Positions 1 through 9,151 of a stretch of DNA of 44,389 bases are shown piece by piece. The translations under genes were made by a program, and so were the position numbers. How positions within the stretch are numbered: the stretch's first letter is position 1; each line of letters opens with the position of its first letter. Source of the stretch: Psychrobacter piechaudii (GTDB lineage Bacteria > Pseudomonadota > Gammaproteobacteria > Pseudomonadales > Moraxellaceae); NCBI RefSeq assembly GCF_900162825.1, contig NZ_FUGE01000214.1, positions 1 through 44,389 on the forward strand. The letters are read 5' to 3'. Under the pieces are notes generated by a model, which made no database searches, had not been told where the DNA came from, and saw only the letters and a list, made by a program, of their open reading frames with translations.

Positions 1-395
1 TAAATTCACCACCAAGCTTGTTAAAGATAACAGCTTAATTGTGGTTGGTGATGTTAAATCTCGCTCATTTACAACTAGAAAAACCAATCTAGCTAAATCG
101 ACATACGATGCCGGATGGTTTGAACTTAAACGACAACTGGAATATAAATGCAAGCATGCAGGTTGTCAGCTTGAGATGGTAAATGAGAGTTACACTACCC
201 AGACCTGCTCGTACTGCCTTAAAATAAGTGACAGTAGCTTGAGGGTAGAGCAGGCTTGCGAATAAGAGGATGGACTTGTGCTGAGTGTGGCACATGGCAT
301 GATAGAGATACCAATGCTGCTAAGAACGCCCTTGCGGGCGGGCTTGACCGTCTAGCTGTAGGAATCCCCTCGGTTTAGCGAGGGGAGGAAGTCAA
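1..395 (+). pseudogene. 3' remnant of IS200/IS605-type tnpB (copy 1) with right end
   Basis: This is the C-terminal third of a TnpB (OrfB) protein, cut by the window edge. It matches the intact copy at 33123-34229 through the RuvC-II segment (VVGDVKSRSF) and the first zinc-finger pair (CSYC). A one-base deletion near 235-260, relative to the intact copy, shifts the frame and causes a stop at 263-265. The second finger half (CAEC), HDRD motif and final codons continue in another frame to a TAG at 376-378. A perfect hairpin (CCCCTCG 366-372, CGAGGGG 379-385) and the terminal GTCAA at 391-395 mark the element's right end, as in IS608-like elements. The product cannot be a working TnpB. The end of the repeat lies only 111 bp before the downstream ABC operon. 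Confidence 0.85.
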
Positions 396-506
396 TTTGT
401 TAGAATTCAAATCATTGTCTTTAGTTGGTAAATTGCTATCTTTAATAGCTAGTTGTTCTTTAATTAATAGTTATTCCCCTTTTTAGCTTTACTGAGATTC
501 CTAATA

Positions 507-1286
507 ATGACCCCTGTTCAAAAGCGAGCCCAAGTTAGTAGACAGTTTGTTAGTCTAATAAAAAGTCATATCTTAGTCATTTTAATACTGGTGTTGTGGC
601 AGCTGTGTGTGTCATTAGAGCTTATTCCTGATTACTTATTACCCTCACCACTGCAAATAGTTGAAGCTTTTATTGAAGATTTTCCCTTATTAATGGAGCA
701 TGCCAAATACACTTTGGCGACTGCTTTTATCGGAACAGCAATTGGTCTTGTAATCAGTTTTGTGCTATCAATAATTATGGATTTATCGAAGACCATGAAA
801 GAGCTGATTTATCCTGTCATTTTATTGAACCAAACCATTCCCACCATTGCCATTGCTCCTTTATTGATTATCTGGTTGGGATATGGAATTACTCCCAAAG
901 TAGTTTTAGTGGTTTTGGCAGTGTTCTTTCCGATAACCATTGCTTTGGTAGATGGCTATCAGTCGGTAAGTCGTGAACATTTAAACCTTTTTAAGTCTAT
1001 GAAAGCTTCGAAATATCAGCTGTATCGACACTTAAAGATTCCTTCAGCTATGGGGTCTTTTTTTACCGGTCTGAAAGTGGCTTTATCCTACGCTCTAATT
1101 TCAGCCGTTATTGCTGAATGGCTAGGGGGGTATCATGGGCTTGGGGTTTATATGACACGGGTACGTAAGTCTTATGACTTAGACAGTATGTTTGCGGTGA
1201 TTTTTTTGATTAGTTTCCTAACTATTTTGCTTATTGGACTGGTGAAATGGTTGGAGAGACGGGTACTACGTCATAATTATTTATAA
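507..1286 (+). CDS. ABC transporter permease, ThiX/NMT1-system type
   Basis: Inner-membrane permease of a BPD-transport family importer (259 aa), the length usual for ThiX/SsuC-type permeases. A hydrophobic helix at about residues 21-40 is followed by several more membrane segments. The cytoplasmic EAA-type loop that contacts the ATPase is visible around FKSMKASKYQLYRHLKIPSA. It is the first gene of a three-gene set with a substrate-binding lipoprotein and an ATPase. The binding protein resembles the thiamine-precursor (HMP) or riboflavin type, so the cargo is probably a pyrimidine-like vitamin precursor; this is inferred from the neighbour. The ribosome-binding site is weak. The repeat remnant ends 111 bp upstream, so the original promoter or leader may have been displaced. 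No THI-box riboswitch is recognisable in the remaining leader. Confidence 0.8.
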   Translation: MTPVQKRAQVSRQFVSLIKSHILVILILVLWQLCVSLELIPDYLLPSPLQIVEAFIEDFPLLMEHAKYTLATAFIGTAIGLVISFVLSIIMDLSKTMKELIYPVILLNQTIPTIAIAPLLIIWLGYGITPKVVLVVLAVFFPITIALVDGYQSVSREHLNLFKSMKASKYQLYRHLKIPSAMGSFFTGLKVALSYALISAVIAEWLGGYHGLGVYMTRVRKSYDLDSMFAVIFLISFLTILLIGLVKWLERRVLRHNYL

Positions 1287-1324
1287 AACAACCTTTTCTA
1301 AAATAACTTTACAGAGGATTTATA

Positions 1325-2338
1325 GTGGAGATTTTAAGCTCAAGTCGTATTAAGACCAGCGCTGTTTATTCCATGGTGGTGCTGTCGTTATTGGCAATTA
1401 TGGCGATAAGCTTAGCAGCTTGCCAACCAAAGGCAGACAGTGCTAAGCAAGGAGGCGAGGGTCTGACCGAAGTGGTTATCTCATTAGATTGGGTGCCCAA
1501 TACCAACCATACTGGTCTATATGTGGCACAAGAAAAGGGATACTTTAAAGACCAAGGCTTGGCGGTAAAAATTGTTCAACCTAGTGAAGACAGTGCCTCA
1601 ACCCTAGTGGCGAATAATAGAGCAGATTTTGGGGTCTATTTTCAGTCAAATATGACTTCAAGATTGGCAAAAGAAGTGCCCATTACTGCTGTAGCCGCCA
1701 TCTTACAACACAATCCGGCGGGTTTATTGAGCTTAAAGTCACTGGGAGCAGAGTCGCCAAAAGACTTAAATGGTAAGCGTTATTCCACTTGGGAAGATCC
1801 TATTGATGATGCGACTGTGGCTCATATTGTGGGCGGTGACTTAGTAAAAATACCAGGTGAAGCTACAGATGCTACGGTTGCGCTAAGAATGAATCAGTTT
1901 GATTATATTCTTGCTTACTATGGTTGGGATGGCATTCATGCCCAGCTACAAAATGTGGAAACTAACTTCTTTTTCCTAAAAGACTATGAGCCAGTCTTTG
2001 ATTATTATGCCCCAGTAATTATTACCAATAATAAACTCCTAGAAACCAAGCCTGAGCTTGTGAAAAAGACTTTAGCTGCGATGAAGCAGGGCTACATTTA
2101 TGCTGCAAAAAATCCTGAAGAAAGTGCAGAAATCTTGGTGAAGCATGCCCCTGAAACCAATAAAGAGCTAGCGCTGGCGAGCCAAAAATACATCTCTACT
2201 CAATATCTAGATGAAGAGGGCGATTGGGGTAAATTTGATTATGATCGTTGGGATAGATTTTATGACTGGGTTTATAAAAAGGGTCTGTTAGAAAAACCAC
2301 TTCCTCCTCAAGCTGGTGTTACTAACGACTATCTATAA
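1325..2338 (+). CDS. ABC substrate-binding lipoprotein, ThiY/NMT1 family
   Basis: Periplasmic lipoprotein that would capture the substrate for the adjacent permease and ATPase. The start is a GTG with a good AGAGGA site 8 nt upstream. An uncleaved N-region is followed by a hydrophobic stretch and the lipobox SLAAC, so the mature protein is anchored at that cysteine. The mature sequence begins with the family hallmark LDWVPNTNHTGLYVAQEKGYF, close to the DWxPNTNHTG signature of NMT1/THI5-like proteins that bind hydroxymethylpyrimidine precursors or, in a related group, riboflavin. At 337 aa it has normal length. It follows the permease by 38 bp and precedes the ATPase by about 65 bp, which fits one operon. 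The exact ligand cannot be read from the sequence. Confidence 0.8.
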   Translation: MEILSSSRIKTSAVYSMVVLSLLAIMAISLAACQPKADSAKQGGEGLTEVVISLDWVPNTNHTGLYVAQEKGYFKDQGLAVKIVQPSEDSASTLVANNRADFGVYFQSNMTSRLAKEVPITAVAAILQHNPAGLLSLKSLGAESPKDLNGKRYSTWEDPIDDATVAHIVGGDLVKIPGEATDATVALRMNQFDYILAYYGWDGIHAQLQNVETNFFFLKDYEPVFDYYAPVIITNNKLLETKPELVKKTLAAMKQGYIYAAKNPEESAEILVKHAPETNKELALASQKYISTQYLDEEGDWGKFDYDRWDRFYDWVYKKGLLEKPLPPQAGVTNDYL

Positions 2339-2403
2339 TAGTGTTTGATTTATTTAAAACCTATTATATGAACCAATGCCCAACAAAGTGAGTGGTATCA
2401 ATA

Positions 2404-3138
2404 ATGGATAAGGTACTTGTTTTAAAAGAGATCAACCATGCCTTTAACCAAAAGCCTATATTTGAAAATTTAAATATGGCTGTGGCAAAAAATGATGTGG
2501 TGAGCATTGTTGGTGCCAGCGGTGTTGGTAAGACCACCCTGTTTAATATCGCAGCCGGTTTACTAACACCGACTTCAGGGGAGGTTTGGATAAATGGGGT
2601 TGAGACCACAGGTCAGGCAGGTACGGTAGGCTATATGCTCCAAAAAGACCTACTATTACCCTTTAAAAGTGTGTTCGATAACATTGCTCTGCCGTTAACT
2701 TTAAAGGGTTATAGTAAGGCAAAAATTGAGGAAATTGTTAGACCACAATTGACTCACTTTGGGCTTCAAGGCTTGGAGCAACAGTACCCTCAGACTTTAT
2801 CTGGTGGTCAAAGACAGCGAGCGGCTTTATTGCGTACTTATTTAGGTGATAATCCTATTATGTTGCTCGATGAGCCGTTCTCTGCTTTAGATTTCGTAAC
2901 CAAAGATGAAATGTACCACTGGTTTAGTCAACTGCAAAAACGCTTAGAATTAACCTGCCTGATCATTACGCATGACATCGATGAAGCTATTTATCTCTCC
3001 GATCATCTATATGTGTTAAAAGGGGAGCCGGCTCAGCTAACCGAGCACTTTGTTATTCCTAAGCATGAGGGGTTTTTGGATAGCCAAGAGTATTTGGTGT
3101 TAAAAAAACAAATCTTAACCGCAATTCAAAGCCCTTAG
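2404..3138 (+). CDS. ABC transporter ATPase, ThiZ/SsuB type
   Basis: Cytoplasmic ATP-hydrolysing subunit of the same importer, 244 aa from this ATG. Walker A is GASGVGKT (residues 37-44), the ABC signature is LSGGQRQRAALLR, Walker B with the catalytic glutamate is IMLLDEPFSALD, and the switch histidine is in ITHDID. These identify an intact nitrate/sulfonate/taurine-class ATPase. A GTG at 2392 would add four residues (MVSI). Neither start has a strong ribosome-binding site; I prefer the ATG because the conserved family sequence begins almost at once after it. It completes the permease / binding protein / ATPase set. Confidence 0.8.
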   Translation: MDKVLVLKEINHAFNQKPIFENLNMAVAKNDVVSIVGASGVGKTTLFNIAAGLLTPTSGEVWINGVETTGQAGTVGYMLQKDLLLPFKSVFDNIALPLTLKGYSKAKIEEIVRPQLTHFGLQGLEQQYPQTLSGGQRQRAALLRTYLGDNPIMLLDEPFSALDFVTKDEMYHWFSQLQKRLELTCLIITHDIDEAIYLSDHLYVLKGEPAQLTEHFVIPKHEGFLDSQEYLVLKKQILTAIQSP

Positions 3139-3223
3139 TTCTTAAGGTATTGGGTCAATCATCTCACGTAACCTCACTCTATAAATTATAAGCAGACTAC
3201 CCGCCAGCTAAAAGGATTAAATA

Positions 3224-3889
3224 ATGTTTGGTATCGACAATTATTGGGGCTTTTTGGCTGCAGGCGTGTTGCTGAATTTAACTCCAGGTGCAGATAGCTT
3301 ATATATTATTATGCGTAGCATCTCACAAGGACCCCAAGCTGGCGTGTTCTCAGCTTTGGGTATTGTCACTGGCATCTTAGTGCATACCTTGTTGGCAGCA
3401 TTGGGGTTGTCTGTATTGTTAGCGAGTTACCCACTGGCTTTTACTATAGTTAAGTATCTAGGCGCACTCTATCTGTGTTATTTGGGGATAAGGCTTTTAT
3501 GGTCTAAACAGAGTACTGAAGTTTCTGAGCAACTGCCTAAGGACGTTATGTCTGAGGTAAAGTTGGGCATGAAACGCGGGATAAATCAATGGCAAATTTA
3601 TAAGCAGGGCATATTGACCAATGTGCTTAATCCCAAAGTGGCCTTATTTTTCTTAGCTTTTTTCCCGCAGTTTATTGATGCTAATTACGGTAATGCCATG
3701 CTGTCCTTTTCTTTGCTTGGATTAAGTTTTGCGGTCACAAGTTTAGTGTGGTGTGTCAGTTTGGCACTATTGGCAGCACGATTTAGTGAGCAATTAAGAC
3801 AGAATCCAAGTATTGAAGCTTGGCTTAATAAAATTAGTGGTGTGGTATTTATTGCTTTGGGACTAAGATTGATGAGCGCTAAGCTTTAA
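3224..3889 (+). CDS. LysE/RhtB family amino-acid exporter
   Basis: Inner-membrane exporter (221 aa) of the LysE/RhtB family, which pumps amino acids such as homoserine, threonine or leucine out of the cell. The N-terminal block with LTPGADSLYIIMRSISQG is the family signature. It has about six hydrophobic helices with a charged central loop (residues ~90-125) and the conserved LNPKVALFFLAFFPQF motif opening the second half. An AAAGGA site precedes the ATG. The gene stands 85 bp after the ABC ATPase and ends in a strong hairpin terminator shared with purN, so it may be transcribed alone. The exported amino acid cannot be assigned. Confidence 0.85.
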   Translation: MFGIDNYWGFLAAGVLLNLTPGADSLYIIMRSISQGPQAGVFSALGIVTGILVHTLLAALGLSVLLASYPLAFTIVKYLGALYLCYLGIRLLWSKQSTEVSEQLPKDVMSEVKLGMKRGINQWQIYKQGILTNVLNPKVALFFLAFFPQFIDANYGNAMLSFSLLGLSFAVTSLVWCVSLALLAARFSEQLRQNPSIEAWLNKISGVVFIALGLRLMSAKL

Positions 3890-3913
3890 AAGCTTAAATA
3901 AACTTTAAATGAA

Positions 3914-3943
3914 AAAGCCCAAATCTAAGACTTGGGCTTTTTT
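3914..3943. terminator. Bidirectional terminator between the LysE-type gene and purN
   Basis: The stem AAAGCCCAA / TTGGGCTTT with a 9-nt loop has T-rich sequence following it in either reading direction. It lies 25 bp after the exporter stop and about 30 bp after the purN stop. Confidence 0.85.
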
Positions 3944-3974
3944 ATTTAGAATTAATCGGTTCTGGTCATAGCTA

Positions 3975-4664
3975 TTAACTATCTAACCAAAGTTTTAGTG
4001 GTAGCTGCGGTAGATAAGGCGTTGCTGCTTTCTGCTCATTGATAGCATCAAGATTTAATACACCCCGAGCAATAAGTAGGATGGTCCATGGCAGTACTTG
4101 ATGTTCAAGCTTTTGGACGCGGGCTTGTAGTGCTTCAGCAGACTCGCTGTGATCAACTGCAAGCATAGCCTGAGTCAATACTTGGCCGGCATCTAGCTCA
4201 GCAGTCACAATGTGTACACTACAGCCATGATGGATGTCGCTAGACTCTAAAACACGCTGATGAGTATCTAGTCCTTTATATTTTGGTAGTAGTGAAGGGT
4301 GTAGATTGATCATTGGCGCAGGCGAACCACTAATAAACTCATCACTTAGGACTCGCATAAAGCCTGCCAATACCACCAAATCAGGTTGCCACTCATTCAA
4401 CTGAGCGCTGGCATGACGCTCAAAGGTTTTAATCCCCATGCGCTTACCAGCATTTTCACCTTCAGTAATATGAGAAAATACTGCTGTGATTATGCCAGCT
4501 TGCTGTGCTCGAGTCACCGCATAAGCTTCTTTGACATTACTAATGACGCCGATAATCTCAATAGGTAAGCTACCGGCGTTCATAGCGTCAATAAGTACTT
4601 GAAGGTTGCTGCCACTGCCTGAAACTAAAACAGCAACCTTTAATGGTTTTTGCGAATCAGTCAT
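3975..4664 (-). CDS. purN: Phosphoribosylglycinamide formyltransferase (PurN)
   Basis: Transfers a formyl group from 10-formyl-tetrahydrofolate to GAR, the third step of de novo purine synthesis, in the cytoplasm. The N-terminal VAVLVSGSGSNLQVLIDA is the phosphate-binding start of the fold. The catalytic region INLHPSLLPKYKG supplies the Asn and His, and the aspartate is in the HIVTAELDAGQVL block. I place the start at the ATG giving MTDSQKPL, 229 aa. The open frame continues 25 codons upstream into purM but that extension is not family-like. PurM's stop codon lies only one base before this ATG, so translation is probably coupled. The gene ends at a terminator shared with the LysE-type gene. 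Confidence 0.95.
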   Translation of the reverse strand: MTDSQKPLKVAVLVSGSGSNLQVLIDAMNAGSLPIEIIGVISNVKEAYAVTRAQQAGIITAVFSHITEGENAGKRMGIKTFERHASAQLNEWQPDLVVLAGFMRVLSDEFISGSPAPMINLHPSLLPKYKGLDTHQRVLESSDIHHGCSVHIVTAELDAGQVLTQAMLAVDHSESAEALQARVQKLEHQVLPWTILLIARGVLNLDAINEQKAATPYLPQLPLKLWLDS

Positions 4665-4665
4665 G

Positions 4666-5757
4666 TTACGAGTACACCACTGCATCATCAGTACGAGCGA
4701 TAATTTCACCGAAGATGAAAGCTTTCTCACTGGCATCATTTAAGATACTAACCGCTTGCTCAGCTACTTCAGCTGGAACCACAACCACGAAACCTACGCC
4801 ACAGTTGAAGGTACGGTACATTTCAGACTGCTCAATGTTGCCGTGTTTTTGAAGCCAGTTAAATAACTCAGGCATCTCCCAGCTTTGGGTATCAATTTTA
4901 GCTGCTAAATTCTCTGGTAATACGCGAGGTAAGTTTTCGGTAAAGCCGCCGCCAGTGATATGTGACATAGCATGTAGCTTGCTGTTACCTAGTGCTTTTT
5001 GTAACGTTTGGATAGATTTCACATAGATTTTAGTAGGGGCCATTAGTGCATCGGCAATTGGTTGACCGTCTAAGGTTTCGTCAGAGTTGGCAATATCTAC
5101 GCCACTAACCTCAATGACTTTGCGGATTAGAGAATAACCATTTGAGTGAGCACCACTAGAAGCGATACCGATAAGGACATCACCTTCTGCAACATTCTCA
5201 CCAGTAATAACTTCAGACTCTTCAACCACGCCCACACAGAAGCCAGCTAGGTCATAATCTTCATCTTGGTACATGCCTGGCATTTCAGCAGTTTCGCCAC
5301 CGATTAGAGCACAGTTAGACTGCTTACAGCCTTCACCGATACCGCCCACAACTGAGGCTGCAGTATCCACATCTAATTTACCAGTAGCATAGTAATCTAA
5401 GAAGAATAAAGGCTCAGCACCACAAACCAATAGATCGTTGACACACATAGCCACCAAGTCGATACCGATAGTGTCATGACGGTCTAGTTGAAGTGCAAGC
5501 TTAAGCTTAGTGCCGACACCATCTGTTCCTGAAACTAATACAGGCGACTTATAGCCTGTTGGAATACGGCATAATGCGCCAAATCCACCAAGACCGCCAA
5601 CAACTTCAGGACGAGTGGTTGATTTAGCAATAGATTTAATGCGTTGAACTAGGGCATCACCTGCATCAATATCTACACCAGCATCTTTATAGCTTAGTGA
5701 AGTTGGCTTGTCTTGAGTTGACGAGTTAGCAGATGCATTAGAATTTGGATGGCTCAT
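4666..5757 (-). CDS. purM: Phosphoribosylformylglycinamidine cyclo-ligase (PurM)
   Basis: AIR synthetase closes the imidazole ring of FGAM using ATP, the fifth step of purine synthesis. The 363-aa protein is normal in length apart from a low-complexity, Ser/Asn-rich N-terminus of about 20 residues. Family landmarks are [12 protein letters not shown] near the start, [24 protein letters not shown] in the centre and [16 protein letters not shown] in the second half. It is the first gene of the purM-purN pair. The AI-2E family gene is divergently oriented upstream, and hda follows it, matching the arrangement known in Pseudomonas. Confidence 0.95.
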   Translation of the reverse strand: MSHPNSNASANSSTQDKPTSLSYKDAGVDIDAGDALVQRIKSIAKSTTRPEVVGGLGGFGALCRIPTGYKSPVLVSGTDGVGTKLKLALQLDRHDTIGIDLVAMCVNDLLVCGAEPLFFLDYYATGKLDVDTAASVVGGIGEGCKQSNCALIGGETAEMPGMYQDEDYDLAGFCVGVVEESEVITGENVAEGDVLIGIASSGAHSNGYSLIRKVIEVSGVDIANSDETLDGQPIADALMAPTKIYVKSIQTLQKALGNSKLHAMSHITGGGFTENLPRVLPENLAAKIDTQSWEMPELFNWLQKHGNIEQSEMYRTFNCGVGFVVVVPAEVAEQAVSILNDASEKAFIFGEIIARTDDAVVYS

Positions 5758-6110
5758 GGTAGCAGCAGACCTTAATAAGCGAATGTGAGAATAAAATAAT
5801 AGAAGGTTCAGATAAAAACTGTGTGCTCAAATTAGCAAAGTGAATTAGGCTAGATTGTTAGTAAATAGCAAACAGCAGTTCTCTGGTGGCATTATACGCA
5901 AAAACGCAGGGCTCGCAAAATTTAACGCATATTAATTGAGGATAAAAACAAAAAATGACTAAAATTTAGTTAATGATTACGCTGTTGTGGATTATTATAG
6001 AATTAATTTTGACTTATTATTTTGTTTTTACAGTTAAATTATTTTTTTCTGTTAAAAACAATACCCTTCTTTCCTACCTGAAGCTTTTTGAATTATAGAG
6101 AATATTATCT
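5758..6110. other. Divergent intergenic region purM / AI-2E gene
   Basis: This 353-bp spacer must hold the promoters of purM (minus) and the AI-2E family gene (plus). Positions about 5935-6085 are very AT-rich. A possible -35 TTGACT at 6009-6014 has no well-spaced -10. I see no convincing PurR operator and no open reading frame of note. Confidence 0.5.
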
Positions 6111-7211
6111 ATGCAAGTTGTAAGAATTGACCCATTTTTTAAGCGTTTATTCGCCGTTGTAGCCATAGGGATAGGTTTATGGCTTATATATTTGCTAATT
6201 CCTGTTATTTTGCCTTTTTTAACTGCATTTATATTGGCTTACCTTCTGAATCCCATTGTGGCACGTTTGGCTCGTATTATGCCTAGGTGGCTATCGATTC
6301 TGATTGTTTATACCGCCATTATTTTGGGGTTTGGGGTTTTATTATGGTGGCTACTACCTACGTTATGGACGCAAATTGAGTCCGCGTGGAAGTACTTTCC
6401 AAGATTGGTTGAATGGTATAACAGTGATATTCGTGTTTGGGTTAATGACAACAGTCGTTTCAATTTACCTGTATTGGAGTCGCAAATTGTCTCTGATACT
6501 TTGGTTGAGTATCTCAACAAAAACTATAATGTAGCCGATGCTCAGTCATTTCTGATGTACATCATGAACTCAGGGCTAACCGTTATTAATAATACCGGTC
6601 TTGTGGTCTTAGTGCCTATCTTAACCTTTTATTTCTTATTTAACTGGAACGAGCGCCTGCAAACGTGGAAAGCAGCTTTACCTGCAACCAGCTCGAAGAA
6701 AATTATTGAGATTGCTCGTGATTGTGACAAAGCTTTAATGGCTTTCATTAAAGGTCAGTTGCTGGTCATGATATTATTAGGCGTCGTCTATGCAGTACAG
6801 TTGCAGCTTATTGGGTTGGAGCTTGGCTTAATTATCGGAATGGTAGCAGGTATTGCCAGTTTCGTGCCTTATCTAGGTTTTGGTATTGGTTTTATTGCGG
6901 CCATGATTGCAGGGTTATTCCAGTTTGGTATGGACTGGTTACAGCTTGGACTTATTGCCGGTGCATTTATGGTAGGGCAGGCGGTAGAAGGTTATATCCT
7001 ACAGCCTCTACTACTGGGAGATAAAATTGGACTTTCTCCTTTATGGGTCATCTTTGCTGTGCTGGCAGGGGCAAGTTTGCTAGGTTTTGTTGGGATGTTA
7101 ATTGCGCTACCGGTTTCAGCCATCATTAATGTTTTATTCCGTCATGCTTACGCGGCTTACCAGAACACAGATTGGTATAAGGGTAGAAAGCAGTATAAGT
7201 TATTTGAGTAA
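6111..7211 (+). CDS. AI-2E family (PerM-like) membrane transporter
   Basis: Polytopic inner-membrane protein of 366 aa in the AI-2E exporter / PerM family. Two or three helices lie within the first 80 residues, followed by a soluble insert at ~85-150. After a further hydrophobic segment, LTFYFLFNWNERLQTW leads into the conserved domain with AFIKGQLLVMILLGVVYAV and GMVAGIASFVPYLGFGIG, typical of the family core. Members have been linked to efflux of signalling molecules, Na+/Li+ antiport or stress tolerance; nothing here decides the substrate. It precedes hda by 132 bp, a pairing also seen in Pseudomonas. A purine-rich GAGAA tract lies shortly before the ATG. Confidence 0.85.
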   Translation: MQVVRIDPFFKRLFAVVAIGIGLWLIYLLIPVILPFLTAFILAYLLNPIVARLARIMPRWLSILIVYTAIILGFGVLLWWLLPTLWTQIESAWKYFPRLVEWYNSDIRVWVNDNSRFNLPVLESQIVSDTLVEYLNKNYNVADAQSFLMYIMNSGLTVINNTGLVVLVPILTFYFLFNWNERLQTWKAALPATSSKKIIEIARDCDKALMAFIKGQLLVMILLGVVYAVQLQLIGLELGLIIGMVAGIASFVPYLGFGIGFIAAMIAGLFQFGMDWLQLGLIAGAFMVGQAVEGYILQPLLLGDKIGLSPLWVIFAVLAGASLLGFVGMLIALPVSAIINVLFRHAYAAYQNTDWYKGRKQYKLFE

Positions 7212-7343
7212 GTGTCAGTAAGCAGATAACAAAGTGTTTGTTAGGGTTTACTGGCTTATTGCAGGGTAATGTCATATTATTGTTCATAAAATTGTGATAT
7301 AAATAAACGTTACAAAGTTATATCGAGCCGAGATACTAGCCTG

Positions 7344-8156
7344 ATGACAAATCAATTAAGTTTAAATCTAGAAGTAAGGAGAGATGCTAGCCTGAGCGAT
7401 TTTTCGGGACCGGGCTGGTCGACTTTAATCGATGCTGTTCGTCAACTGCATGTTGGCTTAATTGGACAGATGTACATTTATGGTAGTGCTGCTACTGGTA
7501 AAACTCACTTACTTTCCGCTATTTGCGAATCTTATATGGAGATGGATAAGACTGCGATCTGTCTGTCTTTAAAAGAACTGGTCAACACCGATGTAGGGGT
7601 TTTGGCTTCACTAGAAAGTTTTGACTTGGTGGCCATTGATGATTTGGAAGCCATTCGCAATAGTCGTGTCTGGCAAGAAGCCATCTTCCATTTGATTAAT
7701 CGTAGCCGTGAAGGTCAGGGGCAATTAATCTTTGCGGCGAAAACACCGGCCACAGACTTACCATTTGAATTACCTGACTTATTGACTCGATTAATTCAGT
7801 CACCAGCTTTTAGAGTGCCAGAAGGGCATGATATTGCAGATAGGAAAGCTATGCTTGAGTCGATAATGCGTAGACGGGGTTGGCAGTTTGACCCTCGCAT
7901 CACCGAGCATTTGCTGAATGAAGGGCCGCACCGTATTGGCGGTATGCTGGATATCTTAAATGTTATCCAGCCTTTATTCTCTAACCTAAATCGATCTCAC
8001 GTGTCTAAGGCTGTGATCAATCAGGCCATTACGATGATTGATGAGCAAACACTTATGGCGGAGCTTGAGGATATTAACCAAGAAGCTCACGAAGATTTCT
8101 TAACTAAGTCAGAAGAGAGTAACCCTTATCGCGATAATATGACTCTGAATTTTTAA
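7344..8156 (+). CDS. hda: DnaA inactivator Hda
   Basis: AAA+ protein that, bound to the DNA-loaded sliding clamp, stimulates ATP hydrolysis by DnaA and so prevents re-initiation. The N-terminal QLSLNL (residues 4-9) is the clamp-binding motif, equivalent to QLSLPL of E. coli Hda. Walker A is GSAATGKT (47-54) and Walker B is LVAIDDLEAI. The family-typical LPDLLTRL and a helical C-terminal domain follow. At 270 aa it is about 35 residues longer than E. coli Hda; the extra part is an acidic C-terminal tail. The position next to the AI-2E gene and purMN agrees with Pseudomonas gene order. Confidence 0.9.
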   Translation: MTNQLSLNLEVRRDASLSDFSGPGWSTLIDAVRQLHVGLIGQMYIYGSAATGKTHLLSAICESYMEMDKTAICLSLKELVNTDVGVLASLESFDLVAIDDLEAIRNSRVWQEAIFHLINRSREGQGQLIFAAKTPATDLPFELPDLLTRLIQSPAFRVPEGHDIADRKAMLESIMRRRGWQFDPRITEHLLNEGPHRIGGMLDILNVIQPLFSNLNRSHVSKAVINQAITMIDEQTLMAELEDINQEAHEDFLTKSEESNPYRDNMTLNF

Positions 8157-8196
8157 AAAATTATCAGAGCATCTTTAAATTGTAATTTTTTCCAGT

Positions 8197-8215
8197 TATG
8201 CTACGGCATATTTTT
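8197..8215 (+). terminator. Short hairpin terminator after hda
   Basis: TATGC and GCATA form a 5-bp stem closed by the tetraloop TACG, a stable UNCG-class loop in RNA, followed by five T. It lies 40 bp after the hda stop and 57 bp before the next start. Confidence 0.55.
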
Positions 8216-8271
8216 ACTATTTTTATTAAAACTAATACTCACTTAATTCCAATATTCTTTAAGGCTATCTC

Positions 8272-8946
8272 ATGACTGATACAACCCACAAGCCCCTGCT
8301 AAATAAACTGCTAACTGTCGCAGGTATTGGCTTATTCTCAGTATCGTTGGCACATGCTGATGTGACTTTAAAAGTAGACGACAATATCAAAGTAACGGTT
8401 TTAAATGGTAAGCAGTACAACACTAGCTTATTTCAGCCTTTACAACAGACCTTTGTGTTACAGCCAGGCAAACACGTAATTACTGCTAAATATGATCGCC
8501 TGTATGATGATTTACCTGGCGATAATCATGATTACTTGCGTTCTGGTAATGTGACGGTCACTGCTGACTTACAAGATAACCAAACTTATCGTTTGGCCAT
8601 GCCAGGTCAGCCAGAGAGATATCAGGAAGCCCAAAAATATGCTAAGTCTCCAACTTTAGCGGTAATTAAAGGCTCAACTGTGATTGCACAGACCAGCGGC
8701 GCTGTTGAAGAGGGTGGCTTATTCTCAGGGCTATCTTCTTTATTCGGTAGTAATGATGCTCAAGTAGAAAACCAAAAAGCTATTGCTGCGGTTAATGGCT
8801 CATCAACTACTTCAATTAAGGCCATCTCTCCAGTAGAAACTTCTAGTAATAGTGCCAAGGCTGATACTTTGGATAACTTTATGCAGCTTTGGTTACAAGC
8901 GACTCCTGATGAGCGTGAAAAAATTCGTCAGTGGATTCAAAAGTAA
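8272..8946 (+). CDS. Exported DUF2057 family protein (YccT/CsgI-like)
   Basis: Secreted protein of 224 aa. A signal peptide (positive start, hydrophobic core, SLAHA-D cleavage near residue 29) leads into a DUF2057-type domain. The recognisable pattern is an N-terminal strand (VTLKVDDNIKVTVLNGK), a second strand followed by FVLQPGKHVITAKYD, and TYRLAMPG later. E. coli YccT (CsgI) of this family acts in the periplasm to inhibit curli assembly, but no curli genes are present here, so the role in this organism is unknown. The C-terminal ~80 residues are Ser/Ala-rich, ending with a helix (PDEREKIRQWIQK). A terminator follows at 9012. Confidence 0.7.
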   Translation: MTDTTHKPLLNKLLTVAGIGLFSVSLAHADVTLKVDDNIKVTVLNGKQYNTSLFQPLQQTFVLQPGKHVITAKYDRLYDDLPGDNHDYLRSGNVTVTADLQDNQTYRLAMPGQPERYQEAQKYAKSPTLAVIKGSTVIAQTSGAVEEGGLFSGLSSLFGSNDAQVENQKAIAAVNGSSTTSIKAISPVETSSNSAKADTLDNFMQLWLQATPDEREKIRQWIQK

Positions 8947-9011
8947 TCCCTATTTTGACCCTGCTTCATTGAGTACTGAATAGAAGATAGGGGCTGCTAC
9001 CATTGTCTTTG

Positions 9012-9041
9012 AAACCCGTCAGGTTGTTGGCGGGTTTTTTA
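9012..9041 (+). terminator. Terminator after the DUF2057 gene
   Basis: AAACCCG and CGGGTTT form the stem with a 12-nt loop, followed by a run of T. Confidence 0.8.
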
Positions 9042-9118
9042 TTAGCTCAATTAATAAGATAGAAGAGTGGACTAATAAAAGATAAAATTACAGGCAAACG
9101 CTAAAATGGCATAAAGCT

Positions 9119-9147
9119 TTTACAATCTGGCATAGTTTTAATATATT
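9119..9147 (+). promoter_or_regulatory. Sigma-70-type promoter for the peroxiredoxin gene
   Basis: TTTACA (9119-9124) and TATATT (9142-9147) are separated by exactly 17 bp. Transcription would start near 9154, giving a leader of about 95 nt. Confidence 0.55.
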
Positions 9148-9151
9148 TATT

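Noticed and set aside
396-506. TPP riboswitch before the ThiXYZ-type genes (an ACTGAGATTC stretch at 489-498)
   Set aside because: The other conserved blocks of the THI box are missing, and the space after the repeat is too short.
3975-4739. Longer PurN with 25 extra N-terminal residues
   Set aside because: The extension overlaps purM coding sequence and is unlike the family; the internal ATG fits exactly.
5890-5935. PurR operator near purM
   Set aside because: Only an ACGCAAA half-site is present; there is no palindrome.
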